From positions 14,508,001 to 14,572,000 of the forward strand of contig NC_003283.11 in the NCBI RefSeq assembly GCF_000002985.6: a stretch of 64,000 nucleotides of DNA, given 5' to 3'. Of this stretch, positions 54,889 to 64,000 are shown piece after piece (position 1 is the first letter of the stretch; each line of letters opens with the position of its first letter). Position numbers and translations under genes: made by a program. The notes below the pieces were generated by a model. That model had not been told where the DNA came from. It saw only the letters and a program-made list of their open reading frames with translations, and searched no databases. The DNA comes from Caenorhabditis elegans. Taxonomy: Eukaryota; Nematoda; Chromadorea; Rhabditida; Rhabditidae.

Positions 54889-56639
54889 ATGACGAATCAC
54901 GTGAGACAATGCTAATTTATTTATATGTTCATAATTTTTCGATTTCAGATATTTTCAGATTCAGAATCAGATCGAGAATCTGGTGCATCAGAGTTTGATT
55001 ACCACAGTGACTCACAATCAGAAGAAACACAGCATCCAAAAGCAATAGAAATGAGAAATCAGTTCAGAAACACTACCGAAAATCTGATTCAAACTTTGCA
55101 AATGTTTTTTGGAATATTAAGTTTTGAATTATACGAAGGAAAAGATAATTTAAAATGCATCACAATGATTCATGATATTACTTCATTGATGGAAGTTGCT
55201 GATACAAAATTGAAGAACTATATTAATACTTTGAATTCCAAAGAACAAATTTTTATGGTTGATGATGGTGTGCTGAATATGGATCCAATTTTGGTAGCAG
55301 GTAAGATTTCTCTTTGTATGTTAATAACAAAATGTCTGATTCTGACACTGATTGTGAGACATTATGCATACATCGCTAGCTAACTTCTGTATATTTCACA
55401 ATTTAAAATATACTGGAATTTTCAAATCCATTGCTAAAGGACAAATTTAGATGTTTCGTTGTAATTAGGATATCTTGTACCGCAAGTTTTCAAGGAGGCA
55501 TCGCTGAAGCTTTGAATGTTATATCATACTACATATGTATATAGTTAATTTGCAATATGCACAAAATGCTTCAGCGGTCAGGTTATATCATACTATGTAT
55601 ATAGTTAATTTGCAATTTGCACAAAATACTTCAGTGGCCACAATGAGCCGATCGTGATAGAAGACCGCACGATCCGCGTATCACGGCCGTTTGAGAATCG
55701 CCGTGCGCGCATCCGGATGGAAATAGCGCAAGTTAATTGTCTATCTTCTCTCTTTTTCAGATCGAAAACAAAATTCCCGCGAGCCACTTTTCATTGGATA
55801 CTTCAAACCTGATACAATGAGCTTCATGCCTATTGGAAGACTTCCTAATCCAAAATCCCATTACGCAGTGGTATCCAGTTCAACGAAAGTTTTTATAATC
55901 GGAGGAATGAATAATGGAACATATTTGAATCGTGTAGAGATGTTTGATAAAGAGAAGGGTATTCGTGTAGAGGTTTGTTTATTTAGCTAGTGAATTTAAT
56001 GAGCAAAAAGCTTTACAGTGTACAAGGCTAATGCATGGACGAACTCGGACATCTGCATGTATTCATGAGGACGCAATTTACGCAGTGGGAGGATACGATG
56101 CGACATATATGAGTTCAGTTGAGATTTATGATATTAAAACTGGAGGAGACTGGACCACAGGCCCATCATTAAATAACCGTCGCGCCGATGCATCAGTTGT
56201 ATCATTTTATGGACAACTTTTTGGTAAGTTCTAGCAAGAATTCAACCTTCTCTTAATTAATCATGGTTCAGTGCTTGGCGGCTTCAATGGAAAAGATTAT
56301 GAAGAGACTATTGAGAAATTATCAGATTCGAAAGACAAGTTTGAGGTTTGTGGTAATATGGTTGGACGTGCAGGTTTTGGTGCATGTGTATTCCGTGGAA
56401 GAATCTATGTGGCTGGTGGATGGAACACCCCTTGCAACACATTAAAAACCTTTCAAAGTTACGATCCATTGACAAATACATGGAAAGATGAGCCATCGAT
56501 GAATACGGGAAGAAAGTATTTTAAGCTTCATGCTACGAATGAAGCAATCTATGCAATTCGTGGATGTTCTCATGACTGGGATCTTATTAAAGAGACGGAG
56601 AGGTTTGATCCACAGACTTTGACATGGGCGACTTCTTAA
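54889..56639 (+). CDS. Kelch-repeat protein paralogue 3, no RING
   Basis: Five exons (54889-54900, 54949-55300, 55761-55972, 56019-56223, 56272-56639) give 382 residues. It starts MTNH, then an acidic Ser/Asp/Glu-rich stretch (FSDSESDRESGASEFDYH). A short helical region (TENLIQTLQMFFGIL..SLMEVADTKLKNYI) replaces the longer coiled coil, and six kelch-like blades follow (FIIGGMNNGTYLNRVEMF, YAVGGYDATYM, LGGFNGKDYEETIE, YVAGGWNTPCNT, YAIRGCSHDW). Exon sizes 212 and 205 match its paralogues, so the intron pattern is shared, yet this copy is on the opposite strand. The frame is open upstream of the chosen Met to the acceptor at 54834, so a longer N-terminus is possible. It lacks RING and B-box. 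Confidence 0.82.
55519..55639 (+). repeat. Two-copy tandem duplication of about 60 bp
   Basis: TTATATCATACTACATATGT..AGTTAATTTGCAATATGCAC..CTTCAGCGGTC at 55519-55579 is repeated with small changes at 55583-55639, inside the intron 55301-55760. A GC-rich segment (CACGGCCGTTTGAGAATCGC) follows directly. Confidence 0.8.
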
Positions 56640-57067
56640 TACAGATGTTCTCAAACAGAATTATGATAAAAAACATTGCGTTTTCATTTTTGGTCTTGCT
56701 ATAATTGTTCCGAAGCATAAATTGAGTAAATTTCTTGAATATAAGAATGCAGTTTCTCTTCCAGGATTTTTTTTTCAGATTTTAAATAATTGTGACTCAT
56801 TAAAAAATAGAACATAATAAAAATAAAGAGTTTCTTTACATTAAAAAACCCGTCAACAATGAATGAGCAATGATTCGGTGAGAAGAATGTTGATAAACAA
56901 GACCAAATATTTCGAACTAATTTGAAAAAAGTTAAGAAAAAAGTTGAAAAAAATTAGAAAATGATGATGTTGGACCGGTTTTCAAATGCATCTAATATAC
57001 TGTTTCAAGTGTTTCGAGATCTTGGCAAAGGGAGTTGTGCACATTTTTGTACTGATTGATTGAGTCT
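56640..57067. other. Convergent 3' intergenic region
   Basis: AT-rich DNA between the stops of kelch paralogue 3 (+) and gar-3 (-). It holds both 3' UTRs and shows nothing else. Confidence 0.5.
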
Positions 57068-60000
57068 CTAGTTGCGTCGGACATATCCCTGATTCATTGT
57101 GGGACGTTCCGCTTTAAATTTGCAACGGAGAATTCGCATGTATGTGTGACGGAATCTGGAAAGTTTTGGCATAATGGGTAGTTTTGTGGAAGAAGATTTG
57201 GCCGTTGCGTACGAGCCTCATACCGCATTATTTATGATTTTAAACTAAAGTGCTTGAAGTCGTCATTTTCATTTTCAAATTTCATAACCAGAATTTAATA
57301 AACATTCAAAAAATAACCAGACACAAGAAAAACCATTAATAGGTTCGGCCCAGAGCTTGGCTGTTCTGAGTTTTTGCATTAAACTTTCTTGGATTTTTTT
57401 GTGCTTTTCGTCTTTTTCATAACTACTATAATTTAAAATTGAGGCAAATTCCCACTAGTGCTATGCCTCTAACAAGTTCTTTTTAATTCTCCCAGTGATC
57501 CTTACCTTGCATTACAAAGAGCATAACAAAGTGGATTGATAGTCGAGTTGATGTAACAAAGGAAATAACTAAACGTCCATAAAACATTTGGAACAGTGTT
57601 CGGAAAAAACGCTTCCCAGCAAACGATCACTGAAATGCATTAATAATGAATTTAATCCTTTGATCTCTTGAACTCACAGTTATATGGTGTCCATGTGGCG
57701 ATGAAAGCGCACAAAATGGCGGAAAGTGTTTTAGCTGCTTTGCTCTCTTGCTTCCTTTCATTCTTCCGTTGCTCTTTCTCACTTTTGCGCTCTTGAGAAC
57801 TGAAGTTTTTAAGAATTCTTCCATTTTTGAATGGTGATTGCTTGTTGAGAAGACTGTGTCGACGCTCGTCAATCTCACTATTACAATCACTTTTTGAGCG
57901 ATTCCGTGTGGAAATCGGTTCGCTGAAAATGGAATTGATGAAGAATGGAAAACTGTTAAGGTTTAGCAATGGAGCAACGTGTGAAACATTGTCAGAACTC
58001 GTCACTGTAAAGATCAAGAGCTCTACAATTTGGAAAATCTTGGAAATCAGATCATTGTTTTGTTTCATACTAGTAAAAGTAAAAGTGTAAAAAGAAATAC
58101 AGAAAATGTCCGGGCAGTACACAAAAAAAGTGGAAAAACACCACCAAATTCTGAATAAGCTTATTTTTTATTTTTATGGGAAATTTTCACTATACTTCGT
58201 TTCAGATAATTTGCCAATTGATACAAATGTTCGATACCGTTACTGACATTCTGAGCTTCGGAATTAATTTCGAAACAACAGATAAAAAACAACAATAGTT
58301 ACGCCTCAATCTAGGTGTATTTCAAATAGTTTTGATTTTTTTTTCAGCTCGACGGTATAAACCATATCGAATATGAGCTTGCAAAAATTTTTGATTGTGT
58401 AAACATGATAATGCAAAATAGTTATTTGTTTCTTACCAATTTGGTGAAGTAGAACAAATTAAATAAAGTACCCCGAAATTTCAAATTCCTCATAACCCAC
58501 AGAGCCAATTGGGAGCAGCCAAAAAGAACAATTGAAAAACCAATTTAAAGATTTTCAAATTTCCGAATCCAGTAAAAAACCACTCCACATTTTTTCTGAC
58601 TTCAAAAAGTCTGTACAAATTGTCCAATAAAACTCACTCTAAATAAGGTTCACAGCTACTTAATCGAACACTTGGACGGCTTCCTTCGTCATTTAACTCA
58701 ATCAAAACTGTATAGGTGTCCGAATTGTTATTCTTTCCAGTGTCTGATGGGCGACTTCGAAACCTTGCTGACCCATTTCTCATAGATGCTCCCGCATCAG
58801 TTTGCTCTTCGTCTTCCTGGAAATTCAAACTTTAAAAATTAAAAAAAAAAAGAAATAGTAGTCGGGGCATTCAGTCGTAATAATTTGCAACTTTGTACTT
58901 ACAAAATTAGTCGGCATCGGTGTGCACGGCGGTGAAATGTTTCTCCTTCGACTCCCACTCAACGCAAAATGACTTGAACTCAATGAAGTATCATCCAGGT
59001 TCATTGCAACTGCTTCTGAACTATCTTCAGATGAAGAATTTGATTTTCCAGTGCAATTTCTAAGCCAGGATTTTCGTTTCGAGTTCCGAGAGGAAGTACA
59101 AGGTGTCACGCTATCTTCAACGTATCCATCTTGATTATTCTTTTTTCTCATTGAACCACTTGATTTGATAATTGAAGTGGAGGATACATCCCGCTTCATT
59201 GATCGACGCGAGAACTGGAAAGAAAATCAATTAGACTTTGTAAAACATATATTAACCATGGAGTAGCGTCAGTAGGAATTTTGTTTCAAATGATAGATAA
59301 TAGTCTGAATTTCTTGAAAAAAACTATGAATAAAGGTTTTTCTGTCAGAAAATTTACTTCATTTCAGCACAAATTTTCAGACGGCAAAATTAATTTTCAA
59401 TTGCTGCGAAGTGTGGTTATTATGAAGATTTTTTTTACAATTTTTCAGTAAAATTTTTTCAGCAATGTTATTTCTTGCAGTTTTTCTTGTTCGTTTTTTA
59501 TGAAATATTTCCAATAGAGCTGTCGAAACCTCTAAAACTTTTACGAATATGATTTTTTGTGAAATATTAGTTTCCTTTTAACTATTTTGAAAAAATAATA
59601 TTTCCGACCAATTAACAAGTTTTCAAACCTTTGCTATTTAAATTATTATTTCACAATTTTTCTGCAATTTAAAACTAAATCCTCATTGGTGCTACTCCAC
59701 TTTTTAGGAAAAAATACTTGGGTAATCTGAAGGAGAATAGTCATGCTTAGAAGTTGTCTGGGAATCGAATTCAAAAAAATCATAACAATTTGAAAATCGA
59801 AAAATGATGATAAATGCAAAAGAAAAGTTTAAAATTTGGTAGCTTCTAAATTTGAACCTTTTTAACTTTTTTCCACATTTTAGAATTTCTGAATGATTGA
59901 GTTGATGGCCGATCTACCACATCGCTTGCCCAAGTCTGATTAGTTGGATTAGTGGAAACTTTTTTAAATTAATGAATGATTACCTGCGTAGCTTGAAGCT

Positions 60001-61975
60001 TTCCAAACTCTTTTTGTCGTTTTTGAGTTTCCCAATATACTCTCGTGTACAGAATGCACATAATTGTAACAGGAAGATAAAATGCAGCAACCGCGGTTCC
60101 AACTGTTACATACGGATTTGTCTGCAGGAATTGTACGACACAAGTTCCAGGTTCTGCAGTGAATTTTCCTTCGATATACGGCCATGAAATGATCCATGGA
60201 GGCCATAGAATCAAGGATATTATATATGTGCATGCAATCATTGTCAATGCTTTTTTAGTTGTTCTTCTAGGCCTGTAGGACAACGGTCGTGTCACTGAGA
60301 AGTATCGATCGAAGGAAATGAGCAGAAGATTCAGGACGGATGCGTTGCTCATTAAATAATCGATGCATAACCAGAACTGGCACATTGTGTATCCAAGATC
60401 CCATTTTTGAATTGCAGTGTAGTATGTGAACATGGGTATTGATATGACACCTGAAATATGATATTTATTTCACTAATGTGAACAGTGCATCGAGAAAGTA
60501 TTTTCTGTCGCATTTTCTCGCATTTCGCCTTTTTGGTCTGTTTGTTCACTGTCCACTTTTTGTCGCAAACTTTCAATTTTCTGTCGCCCACTCCCAACTT
60601 TTTCACACACCTTGCCGAACTTTGGAGCACCTTTGTATCTTTCTGTACCAATTTTCCGTACTCACATATTTTTATCACATACTGTTCTCCACTCTTTGCC
60701 AAACACTGTCGCGTTTCTATCAGTTATTGGCGATTTGCGACATACAGCTATGATTATTTATTGTAAAAACCACTCACCAATTGCAATATCTGCGACGGCT
60801 AAACTAAACAGGAAATAGTTACTAATTGTCTGAAGTTGCTTGTCGATTTTGAAGCTAACCATTACCTGCAAAAAATCTTATGTTCACACAACATTACCAA
60901 TAGGTTTTGATTTTTACACCCACCATCAAATTTCCAAGTGAGGTTACTAATGCGAACATTGCACCGATGACAACTATCATAACCATTCGACCTTCTTCAC
61001 CGAGCAGCGACGACGTGGAATATGTGTCCACAAAGGATGGAGTTGAGGTGGATGATGTCGCAATCGCTGTCTTTGTCGCATTTTCGGCCGACGTGTTTAT
61101 CACCTGAAACATGAAATGTGAGTTGGAAAAGTTTGATTGTTATTTTTATAGTTAATCCACGGTACACCCATATATGATCACTGTGAAAAAAAAATTTCCA
61201 AAGCCTCCCCTCAAGATTTGTTTCCTTCAATCCCCACCTCAGTTCTCATCAATCTATTTTTCTAATCTTTTCCTCATTTATTTTCCTGCAAAACTATTTA
61301 TTTTTTCCACCCTCTCATCTATCCAATCTCACTAATTGATCATCACAAAAAGTATTTGGAGCTAGCAGTTGGTAAATAGGAAGTTCTTTTTTTGTGTGTT
61401 AACGTGTCCAATACGAGCATTCTTTTATTATCTGATGAGGAATGAGCTTTCATCTTTTTGTTTTATTGGCGGATAATAAAAGTAGATAGGTGGGATTGTA
61501 GGGATACTGGAAAATGATCAAAAGGTGTCTTGGAAAAATATCTGATTAACTTCTAATTTACTTTTACAAAAAATAATTTCAAAATGTTAATATAATTTTA
61601 GCTGGGTTTTTTTTAGCAGATCAGTCGAAATGAGAAGGGATATGTGCTTTCATTCTCCAATAATTTATAAGGCGCCCCTTTAAAAACTCTTGGTACTGGT
61701 GAATTTTCCAATTTTTCAGTCTTCAGTCTTCAGGTGTATCTACAAACAGTGTCTGCAAATTACTATGCAAGTACTTATTGTTTTGCATTTTCTTACTATT
61801 TAATTTTTTTTTATTTTTCCGAGATGATTTCGTGATTTGTGACCCGTGGAATCATAATTTTTCCCTCAATTAGATAAAACAAATATCGTATACTACTTAC
61901 CTTCACCAACATCTGGAATAAGTGTGTCTGCCGGAATCGAGGATCATCAGCATTCCCCAACGAAGAGGACTGCAT
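57068..61975 (-). CDS. gar-3: Muscarinic acetylcholine receptor GAR-3
   Basis: Nine exons (61901-61975, 60924-61103, 60778-60865, 59984-60450, 58903-59214, 58638-58816, 57678-57922, 57506-57629, 57068-57155) give 585 residues. Helix 3 reads [36 protein letters not shown], with the amine-binding Asp (about 145) and DRY. Then come [10 protein letters not shown] in helix 4, [20 protein letters not shown] in helix 5, [16 protein letters not shown] in helix 6 and [20 protein letters not shown] in helix 7. The third intracellular loop is very long (about 230 residues, exons 5-7), Ser-rich and basic, as in muscarinic receptors. The family couples acetylcholine to Gq in worm muscle and neurons. The MQSSSLGN start lies 20 bases after a TTTTTTACAG acceptor, so either trans-splicing or a non-coding upstream exon precedes it. 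The symbol is from recall of the protein and its chromosome V location. Confidence 0.95.
60480..60770. repeat. Minisatellite-like ACTGTCGC tract in a gar-3 intron
   Basis: Words such as TCTGTCGC, ACTGTCCAC, TTGTCGCAAACTTTC, CTGTCGCCCACTC and ACTGTCGCGTTTC recur every 20-40 bases throughout the intron 60451-60777. The array leaves every frame open on both strands, which explains the overlapping spurious open frames there. Confidence 0.5.
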
Positions 61976-64000
61976 CCTCTCGTCTGTGGTGATCCTGTAA
62001 AAAAGAAACGTTGTTCGTTTGGCAACACACACAACAAACTGGGAAAGGGAAAAAGAAAATATGGAACATCATAAAACCGGGGAAAAGGAGATGAAAAGTG
62101 GTGTTAACAGGGGGACCTCATATGAATTTTTGAAGACCTTCAAGTGGAGGAGGACCTTCTTTTTTTTTGTTGAGAATGTTGTTGTGGCGACATTTTTTGA
62201 ATTGGAAATTGGGAACTAACAATATGGGAGGATACAATTTAATTTGAAGACACAAGGTACAAGAGCATGTACATATATTAATTTTGTGGAAATTAGATTA
62301 TAAATTTGAATTTCAGGTCTATTTCCGGTGGCCGGTAACTCAAGTGGTGTGGGTGACAAAAAACTCGTGTAAAAAAGAGGGTGAAAAAAAGAAGGGCATT
62401 TATATACTAGTATATTGGTCCTTCCTTTTCTCCCAACAGGACCACTAATATCAGGTTTCAATCCGGTGGGGCTCCCCAATGTTCTTTTCTCTTTCGCTCT
62501 TGCTCAAAACTTTTTCATTCCGTGTGAGCTCATAAGTCTTTGACGATTATAATGATGATGTGGTTTGAATGTTAAAAAAACAAACTAGTCTCTCGTCGTG
62601 CACTTTGGACCACAAACGACGCATGAGGTGTGGATGGCGAGACGTTCGAACGGATTTTTTCAAAACGTTTCGAATTTTCAAAAAAAATTTAAGTTTTATG
62701 TGATTAACTTTTATTAAAAGGTTCAGAAAATAGTAAGTTTTTCTGTAACTTTAAATTTTTTGTTAAATAATAATGAAATAATTAAATTTTCTCCAAAATT
62801 AAATAATAATGCACAATGCAATACTAAAAATTACCATTTAACTGTAATTTTTCATTTCCAAATTTGATCCAGAATTTTACTACCGTATTTTTCCTATCAG
62901 TATTGAACTCTATTGTTTAACTTTGACTGCTTATATCTTAGTTGTTGGTTGTTCTATAAAAAAAAGTGTCAAAAACCTACATATTTGTTATTTCTTGTGC
63001 TATTATATTCTAGTGAAATATTTTTTTTGATATCTTTAAAAATAACCAAGATAAGGGCTCACAAAGTAAAACCGCCGGGTGCAATAGTGGAAATACGGTA
63101 AAACTTTACATGGTCCACGAAAGGCTACCATTTACGAGTTTAGACTTCAAAAATTTGAAATTCGTATTTTCTGCTTGGGGGTTCAATTATTTTTACTGGA
63201 GTTTCCAATAACTTACCAAAATTAGCCAAAATCAGTTAAGACCAGTGAGAACTTTTTTGAGTAATAGAGTTATGTTTTTCCAACTCTTTACCGACGATTA
63301 AATACATAACTTAAAGTTTACGACTAGTTGAGCAGTTTGAAATGGAGAGGAAATCTGTGTACTTCAAAAATCGTAAATCTTAAAATGCTCCATATAATTG
63401 ATCAATTATTGGAAGAATAATTAAAAATTGAGCTCTCAAATACCGTACACTTTTTAATGGATTTGGCATCAAGTAAATTTTTAAAAGTTAGGAGTGGATT
63501 TTCAACTACTACATTTGAGTCGTGAGTGCAATTCTAATATGGAGGAGACGAGACAAGATTTCTTCGTGACATCACCCACATTTAAATTAGATTTTTAGAA
63601 AGATTTGAGATTCTTAAAATGAGATTACAAAATGGACTATTGCTATAAACAAATTGATAACCTAAGAAATTTGACAAACTTGAGAAAATGTATTTCTTGC
63701 TTATTGTCTGAAACAAGGAAGAGTGCTTCGAAAAGAAAAATTACATTTAATATAAAAAAGTGGACCTTTTTCTGCTCTCCCCTAACCGAAAGGGGGCGGA
63801 GAGAAAGAACGAAGAAGTGATGGAGAATAGAAACAAAAACCGAAGAAGTGCCCCGGGAGATGAAGAGAGAACAGGCAAAAAAGTGGACAAAAAGGGAGCA
63901 CAAGCGACCTATTAGATGACGGTTCATCGCACCACACGTTTTGACTTTCTTCTCAGGAATAGTGGAAACATTGAGATAGACAGAGAGATATAGAGAGAAA
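61976..64000. promoter_or_regulatory. gar-3: gar-3 upstream region (outron, intron or promoter)
   Basis: No other coding exon could be supported up to the window end. The stretch holds purine-rich DNA near 62030-62120, the MITE-like element at 62884-63101 and a GAGA-rich tract after 63770. If gar-3 has a 5' non-coding exon or a distal promoter, it lies here or beyond. Confidence 0.4.
62884..63101. repeat. MITE-like inverted repeat with TACCGTATTT ends
   Basis: The left end TACCGTATTTTTCCTATCAG pairs with the right end, which reads GCAATAGTGGAAATACGGTA. The inner TTATATCTTAGTTGTTGG resembles the corresponding part of the element at 2458-2677, so they are probably the same family. Confidence 0.65.

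Noticed and set aside
60352-60702. 116-codon minus-strand open frame in a gar-3 intron
   Set aside because: It crosses the exon 4 boundary out of frame and consists of the minisatellite-like array.

Overview
The window reads as Caenorhabditis elegans nuclear DNA, or a near-identical sister species. It is AT-rich, genes are split by small introns with GT and TTTTCAG-type borders, likely trans-splice acceptors sit just before several start codons, and nematode-only chemoreceptor families are present. The assembled class I histone deacetylase is 461 residues and matches HDA-1 as I recall it. It lies in the same window as a muscarinic receptor matching GAR-3, which fits the hda-1 to gar-3 interval of chromosome V. 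All exon models below were joined by hand from splice signals and reading phase; every reported total is a whole number of codons.

Layout. 0-3.2 kb: an unrecognised Ser/Pro-rich gene (+) and a small two-exon membrane protein gene (-), convergent. 4.5-6.3 kb: a seven-helix chemoreceptor-like gene (-). 6.3-10.4 kb: gene-poor DNA. 10.4-16.1 kb: five genes on the minus strand, four with mitochondrial signatures (factor B/DMAC2-like, TRM5 tRNA methyltransferase, non-canonical poly(A) polymerase, RIL-1-like) plus a small secreted Cys-rich protein. 17.4-19 kb: hda-1 (+), divergent from ril-1. 19-23 kb: gene-poor. 23.1-34.9 kb: an SK-type calcium-activated potassium channel gene (+, kcnl family) with two alternative first exons and a large intron that hosts an antisense TTBK-like kinase gene. 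35.7-37.8 kb: a RING/B-box/kelch gene (-). 38.9-46.5 kb: a fibronectin-III receptor resembling a receptor tyrosine phosphatase ectodomain but with no phosphatase domain (+). 47-48.3 kb: srg chemoreceptor (-). 49-50.7 kb: second kelch paralogue (-). 51.6-53.3 kb: srt chemoreceptor (+). 54.9-56.6 kb: third kelch paralogue (+). 57.1-62 kb: gar-3 (-), with its upstream region running to the window end.

Common threads. The TRM5, poly(A) polymerase and DMAC2-like genes are 128-185 bp apart on one strand, and each has a splice acceptor at its start, as expected of a C. elegans operon for mitochondrial gene expression and respiration. The three kelch genes share three internal intron positions and exon sizes, so they come from one ancestor, but only one keeps the RING/B-box front end. 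Introns and intergenic DNA hold many short inverted-repeat elements (MITE-like), several tandem repeats and scattered copies of a TAGGCAGG-type repeat. I saw no tRNA, rRNA or CRISPR.
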